From NCBI RefSeq assembly GCF_030269515.1, contig NZ_BSTM01000006.1, positions 1 to 64,000 on the forward strand: a stretch of DNA of 64,000 nucleotides. Direction: 5' to 3'. Each line of letters starts with the position of its first letter. Position 1 is the stretch's first letter. Source of the stretch: Actinomadura sp. NBRC 104412. Lineage in GTDB: Bacteria; Actinomycetota; Actinomycetes; Streptosporangiales; Streptosporangiaceae. Below are positions 43,591 to 52,174 of the stretch, in pieces. A program made the position numbers and the translations under genes. The notes under the pieces were generated by a model, which was given only the letters and a program-made list of their open reading frames with translations, ran no database searches and was not told the origin of the DNA.

Positions 43591-44846
43591 CATCCGCGTC
43601 CCTGTCCGCCGCCGTCCAAAATTTTCGGCCCACCGTCCGAGTGCGGCTCACGCTGCTGTACGGCGGTCTGTTCATCGCCGCGGGCATCGTCCTGCTGTCG
43701 CTCACCTACCTTCTGGTCCAGAACAGCCTGCAGAGGATCGAGGAGCAGCCCGTCGGCTTCCAGCGCGGCGGGAACGCCGCCGCGATCGTGACCCAGACGC
43801 GGCCGCTCATGACGCCGGACGGGAGGATCAGCCCCGCCGAGGTGCAGGGCATGCTGGTGGCCGACCGCAAGGGCCACCAGCGGGAGACGATGCGGACGCT
43901 GCTCACCCAGGGCGGTATCGCGCTGGGCGTGGTCAGCGCCGCGGCGGTGGGGTTCGGGTGGCTGCTGGCCGACCGCGCGCTGCGTCCCGTCAACCGGATC
44001 ACCGAGATCGCGCGGCGGGTGGCGCAGGGCAACAACCTCACCGAGCGGATCGCCTACACCGGGCCGCGCGACGACGTGAAGGAGCTCGCCGACACCTTCG
44101 ACACGATGCTGGAGCGGCTGGACCGCGCGTTCGACGGGCAGCGCCGGTTCGTCGCCAACGCCTCGCACGAGCTGCGCACCCCGCTGGCGATCAACCGGAC
44201 GCTGGTGGACGTGGCGTTGCGGCGTCCCGACGCGAGCGAGGACGTGCGGCGGCTCGGCGAGGCGCTGCTGGTGGTGAACGGGCGGCACGAGCGGCTCATC
44301 GACGGGCTGCTGACCCTGGCGAGCGGGGAGAACGCGGTGACCGCCACGGCACCGCTCGACCTGGCCGACGTGATGGATCATGTGCTCGGTCAGGCCGCCG
44401 CCGAGGCGGGCGCGCGGGGCGTGACCGTCCACGCCGACACCGCGCCGGCGCCCGCGGACGGCGATCCCGTGCTGGTGGAACGGCTTGCCCAGAACCTGGT
44501 GGAGAACGCGGTGCGGCACAACCACGACGGCGGCGAGGTGTGGGTCTTCACCGGCCGCCGCGACGGCGAGGCGGAGCTGGTGGTGGCCAACACCGGGCCG
44601 GTCGTCCCGCCCTACGAGATCGGGACGATCTTCGAGCCGTTCCGGCGGCTGCGGCAGGACAGGATGCGCTCGGACCGTGGCGCGGGGCTCGGCCTGTCGA
44701 TCGTCCGCGCCGTCGCGACCGCGCATCACGGGACGGTGACCGCGCGCCCGCGTCCGGGTGGCGGCCTGACCGTCACCGTCCGTCTTCCGGAGCGCGTGCC
44801 CTCGGCGACCCTTGCCTCAGCCTCCGTGAACGATGCGCAGTTTTGA
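43587..44846 (+). CDS. Sensor histidine kinase, paralogue of the CutS-like protein
   Basis: A 419-residue kinase. Transmembrane helices lie at about 21-44 and 108-128 with a 62-residue external loop rich in polar residues and without cysteine. A HAMP domain follows ('DRALRPVNRITEIARRV'), then HisKA with His194 in 'ANASHELRTPLAINRT' and HATPase with 'NLVENAVRHNHDGGEVWVFTG' and 'GAGLGLSIVRAVA'. It lacks the long N-terminal arm of its paralogue. The external loop differs completely from that of the other kinase, so it senses a different signal. Its 3' end overlaps the convergent methyltransferase gene by 30 bp. Confidence 0.9.
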   Translation: MTSASLSAAVQNFRPTVRVRLTLLYGGLFIAAGIVLLSLTYLLVQNSLQRIEEQPVGFQRGGNAAAIVTQTRPLMTPDGRISPAEVQGMLVADRKGHQRETMRTLLTQGGIALGVVSAAAVGFGWLLADRALRPVNRITEIARRVAQGNNLTERIAYTGPRDDVKELADTFDTMLERLDRAFDGQRRFVANASHELRTPLAINRTLVDVALRRPDASEDVRRLGEALLVVNGRHERLIDGLLTLASGENAVTATAPLDLADVMDHVLGQAAAEAGARGVTVHADTAPAPADGDPVLVERLAQNLVENAVRHNHDGGEVWVFTGRRDGEAELVVANTGPVVPPYEIGTIFEPFRRLRQDRMRSDRGAGLGLSIVRAVATAHHGTVTARPRPGGGLTVTVRLPERVPSATLASASVNDAQF

Positions 44847-45584
44847 CTGCCTGTGCTTGTTGTCGCGCTCCCAGTCCTCCATGAAGTGGGCGTCCAGGCC
44901 GTGTGCGCGCGCCAGGGCGACCAGCGTGCCGGTGCGGTAGTAGAAGTCCTCGCGCAGGACGTGGTGCTCCTCGCCCTCGGTCCGGTTGAAGGTGAAGTCG
45001 AAGAAGCCGCCGGGTGCCAGCACGCGCCCGACGTTGGCCAGGCACTCCTCGATGATCTCGATGGGGGAGTGGGAGAACACGCTGTGCGCGTGGACCACAT
45101 GGAAGTACCCCTCGGGCAGGAAGTGCAGCCGCATGTCGCGGACGGGGGTCAGGTGGGGGAGCTTGTCCTGGAGCTTGTACTCGGCCAGCGTTTCCTGCGC
45201 GGCGAACAGGATGTCGGGGGAGATGTCGATACCGTAGTAGTGGCCCGTGTCGAGATGGCCGATGATCAGCCTCCCGGCCCGCAGGTTGCCGCAGCCGATC
45301 TCCAGGAACCTGTCGGACGGTTTGAGGCCGTGCTTCAGCAGGTAGTCGAACTGCAACCGGCCGAGGGCGGCCCAGCGGTCACGGGAGGGGGTGCCGACCG
45401 CGCCGTAGGGGCTGCGGGCGGCGTCCGAACGCATGACCGAGCGGTAGTAGGCGACGTGGTCGCGTGCGCGTGCGCGTAGCCAGGTGTCACGGGCGAGCCT
45501 GCGCGCGTAGGGGACGATCCGTCCCGGGTTGCGGGTGGCGTACCGCAACCGGTAGGAGAGGCTCGCGCGGTTCTTGGGCTCCAT
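44817..45584 (-). CDS. Class I SAM-dependent methyltransferase
   Basis: A 255-residue protein. Residues about 85-200 form a Rossmann methyltransferase domain with 'FLEIGCGNLRAGRLIIGHLD' (SAM loop), 'YYGIDISPDIL' (acidic residue for the ribose), and 'HVVHAHSVFSHSP' (motif between strand 4 and the active site). The N-terminal 80 residues are basic ('RLRYATRNPGRIVPYARRLARDTWLRARARDHVAYYRSV'), often seen in sugar or glycan methyltransferases. The substrate cannot be told. ATG at 45584. Divergent from the LLM oxidoreductase gene. Confidence 0.85.
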   Translation of the reverse strand: MEPKNRASLSYRLRYATRNPGRIVPYARRLARDTWLRARARDHVAYYRSVMRSDAARSPYGAVGTPSRDRWAALGRLQFDYLLKHGLKPSDRFLEIGCGNLRAGRLIIGHLDTGHYYGIDISPDILFAAQETLAEYKLQDKLPHLTPVRDMRLHFLPEGYFHVVHAHSVFSHSPIEIIEECLANVGRVLAPGGFFDFTFNRTEGEEHHVLREDFYYRTGTLVALARAHGLDAHFMEDWERDNKHRQSKLRIVHGG

Positions 45585-45725
45585 GGACCCAGTGAAGGGC
45601 CGCCGCCGGACGCCCGCAAGGCGGTGGCGCGGCGGCGACCGTCCCGCTCGCTCGCTGGCCCTTCTTCGGCGGAGATTTCCGCCCCCGTGGCGCACGCGGG
45701 TCCCCGTACGTACGAGGATGGGATC

Positions 45726-46652
45726 ATGCGACTTCGGATCTTCACCGAGCCTCAGCAGGGGGCCTCGTACGAGACCTTGCTCGCGGTCGCCAAGGCGGCC
45801 GAGGACCTGGGCTTCGACGCCTTCTTCCGCTCCGACCACTACCTCAGGATGGGCGACGGCACCGGCGAGCCCGGTCCCACCGACGCCTGGATCACGCTGG
45901 CGGGGCTGGCCCGGGAGACCGGCCGGATCCGGCTGGGCGTGCTGATGAGCGCCGCCACGTTCCGCCTGCCCGGTCCGCTGGCCATCGCCGTGGCGCAGGT
46001 CGACCAGATGAGCGGCGGGCGGGTCGACTTCGGCATCGGGACGGGCTGGTACGACGCGGAGCACACCGCCTACGGCATCCCGTTCCCGGGCCTGCGGGAG
46101 CGGTTCGACCGCCTTGAGGAGCAGCTTGAGATCATCACCGGGCTGTGGCGGACGCCTCCGGGCGAGACCTACGACTTCGAGGGCCGCTACTACCGGCTCG
46201 CGGACTCGCCGGCGCTGCCCAAGGCCGTCCGTCCCGAGGGGCCGCCGGTGCTGCTCGGCGGTCTCGGTGCCAAGCGCACCCCGCGGCTGGCCGCGGCCCA
46301 CGCCGACGAGTTCAACGTGCCGTTCGCCCATGCCCGCGAGACAGGGGCGGCCTTCGACCGGGTGCGGGCCGCCTGCCATGAGGCGGGACGCACCAAGCCG
46401 ATGGTCTACTCGGCGGCGCAGGTGGTGTGCTGCGGCCGGGACGAGGCCGAGGTGAAGCGGCGGGCCGAGGCCATCGGCCGCGAGGTGTCCGAGCTGCGCG
46501 AGAACGGCCTGGCGGGCACCCCCGCCGAGCTGGTGGAGAAGATCGGCACCTTCGCCGAGCTGGGCGCCGAACGCCTCTACCTCCAGGTTCTCGACCTGCA
46601 CGACCTCGACCACCTGGAGCTGCTGGCCTCCGAGGTCATGTCGAAGGTCTGA
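45726..46652 (+). CDS. LLM class F420-dependent oxidoreductase
   Basis: A 308-residue luciferase-like TIM-barrel protein. 'AAEDLGFDAFFRSDHYLRMGDG' near the start, 'RIRLGVLMSAATFRLPGPLAIAVAQVDQMSGGRVDFGIGTGWYDAEH' in the middle and 'PPVLLGGLGAKRTPRLAAAHADEFNVPF' are typical of the F420-using branch. Redox substrate unknown. ATG at 45726 with GAGGATGG upstream. A very strong hairpin follows the stop, between it and the convergent PARG gene. Confidence 0.88.
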   Translation: MRLRIFTEPQQGASYETLLAVAKAAEDLGFDAFFRSDHYLRMGDGTGEPGPTDAWITLAGLARETGRIRLGVLMSAATFRLPGPLAIAVAQVDQMSGGRVDFGIGTGWYDAEHTAYGIPFPGLRERFDRLEEQLEIITGLWRTPPGETYDFEGRYYRLADSPALPKAVRPEGPPVLLGGLGAKRTPRLAAAHADEFNVPFAHARETGAAFDRVRAACHEAGRTKPMVYSAAQVVCCGRDEAEVKRRAEAIGREVSELRENGLAGTPAELVEKIGTFAELGAERLYLQVLDLHDLDHLELLASEVMSKV

Positions 46653-46672
46653 GCGTCCCACGGACGATCACG

Positions 46673-46721
46673 CTGACGGCCGCCGGTGCCACGGGCTCGG
46701 CCCGGCACCGGCGGCCGTCAG
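46673..46721. terminator. 18-bp perfect hairpin between the LLM oxidoreductase and PARG genes
   Basis: CTGACGGCCGCCGGTGCC (46673-46690) pairs perfectly with GGCACCGGCGGCCGTCAG (46704-46721), 13-base loop. The right arm covers the stop codon of the minus-strand PARG gene, which is unusual. Probable bidirectional terminator. Confidence 0.85.
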
Positions 46722-47566
46722 GCCGCGGCGAGGTCGGCGAAGACCTCCCGGAACGCGGCGTGCCTGGGCGAGCCCTTCGCGGTGTCCCAGACCGCGAACA
46801 CCACGTGCTCGAACCGTCCCGCGAACTCGGCGCCGGGCCGGAGCGTCTCGGCGAACACGCCCGCGACCTCATGCGGGTCGTTGCCGAACACGCCGCAGCC
46901 CCATGCGCCCAGCACCAGCCGCCGGTGGCCGTGCGCGAGCGCCGCCGCCAGCACCTTGCGGGCACGCGACGCCAGCGCGGCCGGGATCCGCTCGGCCTTG
47001 TCCTCGTCGCGGATGGCGCCGCGGTTGGGCGCGGCCGAGGTGAGGAACGCGACCGGGTACGGCTCCTCCAGCAGCCGCCCGGAGTCGTGGCGGAACACCG
47101 GCACGTTCGGCGAATAGATCATGTGGTCGCTGTACAGCAGGTCGCGCTGCTCGCGGTGGAAGGCGTAGAACTCCGGCACCGCCCGCAGCGACGCGTACAG
47201 TCCTGACGAGCGCGCCAGGCCCTCCTCCTGGGCGTGCGCGCCGTTCAGGAATCCGCCGCCGGGATTCTTCGCGGACGCGAAATTCAGCGCCAGCGGCACT
47301 TCTCCGGGGTCGCCGAGCCGTCGCGCGGCCGCCAGGGTCGTCTCTTCGGTGACCTCGATCCGCGTCTGGAATTCCGGTCCCTGGGTTCGCCGCGCCGCCG
47401 CGAGGAGCCCGTCCAGTTCCGCCGGGGTGTGCAGCACGGTGTCGCCGACGGACAGGGCCAGTTCGTCGGCGATGCGTACCGTGCGGCCCGAGGGCGCCTG
47501 GTAGTGGCCGCGTTCGAGGATGTCCACCGTTTCCCGGGCGACCATTCTGCGTGGATGTCTGCTCAT
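46718..47566 (-). CDS. Poly(ADP-ribose) glycohydrolase, bacterial type (TIGR02452 family)
   Basis: A 282-residue enzyme. 'LNFASAKNPGGGFLNGAHAQEEGLARSSGLYASL' region holds the PARG signature: the GGG loop at 103-105 followed by QEE at 113-115, where Glu115 is the catalytic residue. 'VAFLTSAAPNRGA' and 'LVLGAWGCGVFGNDPHEVAGVF' are further macrodomain-like elements that bind ADP-ribose. It should remove ADP-ribose chains or groups from protein or nucleic acid. Start ATG at 47566 ('MSRHPRRMVARET'); the reading frame extends 30 residues further but overlaps the promoter region of hen1. Divergent from the hen1-pnkp RNA repair operon by 98 bp, so both may answer to the same stress. Confidence 0.9.
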   Translation of the reverse strand: MSRHPRRMVARETVDILERGHYQAPSGRTVRIADELALSVGDTVLHTPAELDGLLAAARRTQGPEFQTRIEVTEETTLAAARRLGDPGEVPLALNFASAKNPGGGFLNGAHAQEEGLARSSGLYASLRAVPEFYAFHREQRDLLYSDHMIYSPNVPVFRHDSGRLLEEPYPVAFLTSAAPNRGAIRDEDKAERIPAALASRARKVLAAALAHGHRRLVLGAWGCGVFGNDPHEVAGVFAETLRPGAEFAGRFEHVVFAVWDTAKGSPRHAAFREVFADLAAA

Positions 47567-47664
47567 GTCGCGACGGATTCTCCAGAGCGGCGGCGTGCGG
47601 CGGCAAACGCTTTTCCGTGGAAATGGTTCGAGCGAAGCGAGGTGCGTCCGACACACTGAGGAAC

Positions 47665-49143
47665 GTGCTTCTGACGATCACCACGACCCTGCCTCCGGCG
47701 TCGGATCTGGGGTTCCTGCTGCACAAGCACCCCGATCGCGTCCAGGCGTTCGGCCAGTCGTTCGGCACCGCCCACGTCTTCTACCCGGAGGCGAGCCGGG
47801 AGCGGTGCACGGCCGCGCTGCTGCTGGACGTCGACCCGGTCAAACTGGTGCGCACACGCGGCAAGGGCACCCCCGACTTCTCCCTCGGCCAGTATGTCAA
47901 CGACCGGCCCTACGCGGCGTCCTCGCTGCTGGCCTCGGCGATGGCCAGTACGTTCCGCACGGCCATGCGGGGGCGCTGCGAGCCGCGGCCCGAGCTGGCC
48001 GCGCGCCCGCTGCCGCTGGAGATCGTCCTGCCCGCGCTGCCCTGCCAGGGCGGTCCCCGGCAGGCCGAGCGCTTCTTCGCGCCGCTCGGCTGGACGGTGG
48101 AGGCCGAGCCCGTGCCGCTCGACCCGTCCTTCCCCGAATGGGGCGACTCGCGGTACGTCACGCTGCGGCTGTCAGGCGAGACGCGGCTGGCCGACGCGCT
48201 CAACCAGTTGTACGTGCTGCTGCCCGTCCTGGACGAGGCCAAGCACTACTGGATCGCGCCCGACGAGGTGGACAAGCTGGTCAGGGCGGGCGAGGGCTGG
48301 CTGGCGGGGCATCCCGACCGGGCCCTCATCACCCGCCGCTACCTGGCGAACCGGCGCGGCCTCGTGCGCGCCGCGCTGGGACGGCTGGCCGACGCCGACG
48401 ACGCGCCCGAGGACGCGCTCGACCGCGACCCGCTGGACGAGGAGCCGCCTCCCGCCGACCCGAGCGCGTTCGGCCCGGTCCCGGAGGCGCCCGAGGCCGA
48501 GGAGGGCGCGCAGGCGGCGCCGCCTCCCGCGCCGCTGGCCGAGCGCCGCGTCCAGGCGGTGCTGGAGACCCTGCGCGCGGAACGGGCCCGGCGGGTGATC
48601 GACCTGGGCTGCGGCACCGGCAAGCTGGTGGCCAGGCTCAAGCAGGACGACGGGTTCGAGAAGATCACCGGTGTGGACGTCTCGTACCGGGCCGTCCAGA
48701 TCGCGCACCGGCGCGGCCTGCCCGACCCGTACAGGCCCGACCGCGTGCCGCGCGTGGAGATCCACCAGGGCGCGCTCACCTACACCGACGAGCGGTTCCG
48801 CGGGTACGACGCGGCCGTGCTGATGGAGGTGATCGAGCATGTCGACCCGCCCAGGCTCGGCGCCGTGGAACGCGTCGTGTTCGGCGACGCCCGACCGCGG
48901 GTCGTGATCGTCACCACCCCGAACGCCGAATACAACGTGCGCTACGAGGGGCTCGCCCCGGGCGCGATGCGGCATCCCGACCACCGCTTCGAGTGGACGC
49001 GCGCCGAGTTCGCCGAATGGGCCCACCGTGTCGGCGCGGCGTTCGGCTACGGCGTGCGCATCGTGGGCGTCGGCGACGACGATCCCGAGGTCGGCGCCCC
49101 CACGCAGATGGGCGTCTTCACCAAGGAGTCCGGAGGGTCATGA
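47665..49143 (+). CDS. hen1: Hen1, 3'-terminal RNA ribose 2'-O-methyltransferase
   Basis: A 492-residue enzyme of bacterial RNA repair. Residues 1 to about 235 are the Hen1 N-terminal domain, which helps activate the Pnkp ligase ('LLTITTTLPPASDLGFLLHKHPDRVQAF' opening). A Pro/Glu-rich linker spans 245-290. The methyltransferase domain (about 295-492) has the SAM loop 'VIDLGCGTGKLVARL' and metal site Glu388, Glu391, His392 in 'MEVIEHVDPPRL' plus His440 in 'RHPDHRFEWTR'. It methylates the 2'-OH at an RNA break so that the repaired RNA resists renewed cutting. GTG start at 47665 after GAGGA; the longer frame from 47551 is unsupported. ATGA overlap with pnkp. Confidence 0.95.
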   Translation: MLLTITTTLPPASDLGFLLHKHPDRVQAFGQSFGTAHVFYPEASRERCTAALLLDVDPVKLVRTRGKGTPDFSLGQYVNDRPYAASSLLASAMASTFRTAMRGRCEPRPELAARPLPLEIVLPALPCQGGPRQAERFFAPLGWTVEAEPVPLDPSFPEWGDSRYVTLRLSGETRLADALNQLYVLLPVLDEAKHYWIAPDEVDKLVRAGEGWLAGHPDRALITRRYLANRRGLVRAALGRLADADDAPEDALDRDPLDEEPPPADPSAFGPVPEAPEAEEGAQAAPPPAPLAERRVQAVLETLRAERARRVIDLGCGTGKLVARLKQDDGFEKITGVDVSYRAVQIAHRRGLPDPYRPDRVPRVEIHQGALTYTDERFRGYDAAVLMEVIEHVDPPRLGAVERVVFGDARPRVVIVTTPNAEYNVRYEGLAPGAMRHPDHRFEWTRAEFAEWAHRVGAAFGYGVRIVGVGDDDPEVGAPTQMGVFTKESGGS

Positions 49144-51773
49144 CCGAGCGGAACGAAGGCATCTCCACGGCCGGGGAACGTGGGGGGTCGGCCCCGCCCG
49201 CGAGGCCGGGGCCGACGATCAGGATTCCCGAGATGGGGCTGGTCGTGCTGGTCGGCGTGTCGGGCTCGGGCAAGTCGCATTTCGCCCGGAAGCACTTCAC
49301 GCCCACCCAGGTGGTGTCCTCGGACCACTGCCGGGCCATGGTGTCGGACGACGAGAACGACCAGACGGCCACCGGCGATGCGTTCGACCTGCTGCACTAC
49401 ATCGTCCGCAAGCGACTGCGGCGCGGGCTGCTGACCGTCGTGGACGCCACCAACGTCCAGCCCCGGTCGCGCGAGCCGCTGCTGCGCATCGCCAAGGACC
49501 ACGACGTGCTGTCGGTCGCGATCGTTTTGGACGTGCCCGAACGGGTCGCCGCCGAGCGGAACGCGGCCCGCGCCGACCGGGCCGGCCTGCCGCCGCACGT
49601 GATCCCACGGCAGCGCCGCGAGCTGCGCCGCGGCCTGCGGGCGCTTCAGAGCCGCGAGTTCAAGCGGTCCTATGTGCTCACCGGCACCGAGGAGATCGAC
49701 GCCGCGACCATCGTCTACGAGAAGGCGTGGAACGACAGGCGCGACCTCACCGGCCCGTTCGACATCGTGGGGGACGTGCACGGCTGCCGCGCCGAGCTGG
49801 AGGACCTGCTCGGCGACCTCGGCTACGAGATCGAGCGGGACGCGCTCGGCCGTCCCGTCGGGGCGCACCACCCCGGGGGCCGCACCGCCGTGTTCGTCGG
49901 CGACCTGGTCGACCGCGGCCCCGACACGCCGGGTGTGCTGCGCCTGGTCATGGGGATGGTCGAGGCCGGGCAGGCGCTGTGCGTGTCCGGCAACCACGAG
50001 GCCAAGCTGGTACGGGCGCTGCGCGGTCGCCGGGTGAGGATCGCGCACGGGCTGGCCGAGTCGCTGGAGCAGCTCGCGGCCGAGCCCGAGGACTTCCGCG
50101 CCGGGGCGCTGCGCTTCATGGACGGACTGATCAGCCACTACGTGCTCGACCAGGGCCGGCTGGTGGTGGCGCACGCCGGCCTCAAGGAGGACTACCACGG
50201 CCGCGCCTCGGGACGGGTCCGCTCGTTCGCGCTGTACGGCGACACCACCGGCGAGACCGACGAGTACGGGCTGCCCGTCCGCTACCCGTGGGCGCTGGAC
50301 TACCGGGGCAAGGCGATGGTGGTGTACGGGCACACGCCCGTCCCCGCCCCCGAGTGGATCAACAACACGATCTGCCTGGACACCGGCGTGGTGTTCGGCG
50401 GGCGGCTCACCGCGCTGCGCTACCCCGAGCGCGAGCTGGTCTCGCGTCCCGCCCGGAAGGTCTGGTACGAGCCGACGCGCCCGTTCACGGCCGAGGCCGA
50501 GGTGCCGGCGGCGGGCGGGCACCGGGAGAGCGACGTCTTGAAGGCCGAGGACGTGCTGGGCACCGGAGGGGTCGAGACCCGGCTGCTGGGACGGATCACC
50601 GTCCGTGAGGAGAACGCCGTCGCGGCGCTGGAGGTGATGAGCCGGTTCGCCGTCGATCCCCGCTGGCTGGTGTACCTGCCGCCGACCATGGCGCCGGGCC
50701 GGACCTCGTCCCTCGACGGTTACCTGGAGCACCCCGCCGAGGTGCTGGGGGAGTACAGGGACGCCGGGCTGGAACGGGTGGTGTGCGAGGAGAAGCACAT
50801 GGGCTCGCGCGCCGTGGTCGTGGTGTGCCGCAACGAGGACGTCGCCGCCAAACGCTTCGGCGTGACCGACGGCACCACCGGTGCCGTCTACACCCGTACG
50901 GGACGGGCGTTCTTCCGCGACCCGGCCCGTATCGCCGAGGTGCTCGGCCGGGTGCGGTCGGCGATCGGCGCCGCCGGGCTCTGGGACGAGCTGGACACCG
51001 GCTGGCTCGCGCTGGACTGCGAGCTGCTGCCGTGGTCGGCCAAGGCGATGGACCTGATCCGCACGCAGTACGCGGCGACCGGCGCGGCGGCCCGTGCCGC
51101 GCTGCCGATGGCCGCGTCCGCGCTCGCGCGGGCGGCCTCGCGCGGACTGGACGTCGGCGACCTGGCCGAGCGCATCGACCGGCGCGCCGCCAACGCGGGC
51201 CTCTTCCGGGACGCCTACGCGCGCTACTGCTGGACGGTCGACGGCCTGGACGGCATCAGGCTCGCCCCGTTCCAGATCCTGGCCGGAGAGGGGAACGCCT
51301 GGGCCATGCTGCGCGGCCACGACTGGCACATGGAGACGGCCGCGAGGCTCACCGCGGCGGACGCGTCCGGACTGCTGCGAGGCACCACCTGGTTCCAGGT
51401 GGAACTGGGGTCGCCGGAGTCGGTCGCCCGCGTCACCCGATGGTGGGAGCGGAGCACCGAAGAGGGAGCGGAAGGCATGGTCGTCAAGCCACTGGGCGCT
51501 TCCCTTGAGGGCAGAAAAGTACAGCCGGGGATCAAGTGCCGCGGTCGCGAGTACCTGCGGATCATCTACGGCCCCGACTACACCGAACCCGTCCACCTGG
51601 AGCGGCTGCGGAACCGTTCACTGGGCCGCAAGAGGTCGCTCGCGATGCGCGAGCACGCGCTGGGCGAGGAGGCGCTGACCCGGCTCGCCGGCGGCGAACC
51701 GCTGTGGCGCGTCCACCAGGCGGTCTTCGCCGTGCTCGCGCTGGAGTCCGAGCCGGTCGACCCGCGCCTGTAG
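49140..51773 (+). CDS. pnkp: Pnkp, polynucleotide kinase-phosphatase-ligase
   Basis: An 877-residue three-module RNA repair enzyme. The kinase module (about 30-200) has the P-loop 'GVSGSGKS' (39-46). The metallophosphatase module (about 205-440) has 'GDVHG' (211-215), 'GDLVDRG' (254-260) and 'GNHE' (284-287). The ligase/adenylyltransferase module (about 480-877) has nucleotidyl Lys552 in 'EEKHMGSRAVVVV' plus 'GWLALDCELLPWSAKAM' and 'EGMVVKP'. It heals and seals broken RNA together with Hen1. The N-terminal 28 residues are a disordered extension. Start ATG at 49140 overlaps the hen1 stop. A strong hairpin at 51791-51821 ends the operon. Confidence 0.96.
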   Translation: MTERNEGISTAGERGGSAPPARPGPTIRIPEMGLVVLVGVSGSGKSHFARKHFTPTQVVSSDHCRAMVSDDENDQTATGDAFDLLHYIVRKRLRRGLLTVVDATNVQPRSREPLLRIAKDHDVLSVAIVLDVPERVAAERNAARADRAGLPPHVIPRQRRELRRGLRALQSREFKRSYVLTGTEEIDAATIVYEKAWNDRRDLTGPFDIVGDVHGCRAELEDLLGDLGYEIERDALGRPVGAHHPGGRTAVFVGDLVDRGPDTPGVLRLVMGMVEAGQALCVSGNHEAKLVRALRGRRVRIAHGLAESLEQLAAEPEDFRAGALRFMDGLISHYVLDQGRLVVAHAGLKEDYHGRASGRVRSFALYGDTTGETDEYGLPVRYPWALDYRGKAMVVYGHTPVPAPEWINNTICLDTGVVFGGRLTALRYPERELVSRPARKVWYEPTRPFTAEAEVPAAGGHRESDVLKAEDVLGTGGVETRLLGRITVREENAVAALEVMSRFAVDPRWLVYLPPTMAPGRTSSLDGYLEHPAEVLGEYRDAGLERVVCEEKHMGSRAVVVVCRNEDVAAKRFGVTDGTTGAVYTRTGRAFFRDPARIAEVLGRVRSAIGAAGLWDELDTGWLALDCELLPWSAKAMDLIRTQYAATGAAARAALPMAASALARAASRGLDVGDLAERIDRRAANAGLFRDAYARYCWTVDGLDGIRLAPFQILAGEGNAWAMLRGHDWHMETAARLTAADASGLLRGTTWFQVELGSPESVARVTRWWERSTEEGAEGMVVKPLGASLEGRKVQPGIKCRGREYLRIIYGPDYTEPVHLERLRNRSLGRKRSLAMREHALGEEALTRLAGGEPLWRVHQAVFAVLALESEPVDPRL

Positions 51774-51790
51774 GGACTCCGCGCTGGGCG

Positions 51791-51821
51791 GCGCCCGCGG
51801 GATCGCTCCGTTCCCGCGGGC
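51791..51821. terminator. Hairpin terminator after pnkp
   Basis: CGCCCGCGGGA (51791-51801) pairs with TCCCGCGGGCG (51811-51821), 11 bp perfect, 9-base loop, 18 bp past the pnkp stop and 23 bp before the end of the convergent zinc-finger gene. TTCCTTC follows on the plus strand. Confidence 0.8.
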
Positions 51822-51843
51822 GTTCCTTCGCGTGGACGGCCGG

Positions 51844-52107
51844 TCAGGTCGTGAAGAGCATGTGGAACACACCACCGCCGTACGGGCGGTGGTGGGAGCC
51901 GTGGTGGTGATGGTGCACCTGGGCGGGTGCGCCCCACGCGGGGGCGGCGGGCGGCGGTGGCGCCGGCCTGTACTGCGCCTCCATGCGGCTCAGCGCCTCA
52001 AGCTCACCGTAGTCGAGGAAGATCCCCCGGCAGTTGTCGCATTGCTCGATGTGGACGCCGTTGCGGGTGTAGGTCCGCATGACGCCACGACACTTGGGAC
52101 AGTGCAT
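51844..52107 (-). CDS. TFIIB-type zinc ribbon protein with histidine-rich tail
   Basis: An 87-residue protein. 'MHCPKCRGVMRTYTRNGVHIEQCDNCRGIFLDYGELEAL' region is the zf-TFIIB module: Cys3, Cys6, Cys23 and Cys26 bind one zinc. The C-terminal 40 residues are Pro/Ala-rich and then contain five consecutive His, a GSHH and a Gly-Gly-Gly motif ('HHHHHGSHHRPYGGG'), a possible second metal-binding tail. Such small zinc ribbons are common in actinobacteria with no known role. ATG at 52107 with GGAAGGAC upstream. Convergent with pnkp. Confidence 0.88.
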   Translation of the reverse strand: MHCPKCRGVMRTYTRNGVHIEQCDNCRGIFLDYGELEALSRMEAQYRPAPPPPAAPAWGAPAQVHHHHHGSHHRPYGGGVFHMLFTT

Positions 52108-52174
52108 CGCCTTGTCGTCCTTCCGGTATGGATCCCCAGGTAGAGGCTAAATGTAGGGCAGCCCGTACGCCACG

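Noticed and set aside
46300..46660. Continuation of the methyltransferase frame up to 46661
   Set aside because: Antisense to the LLM oxidoreductase with no recognisable domain; the family start is at 45584.
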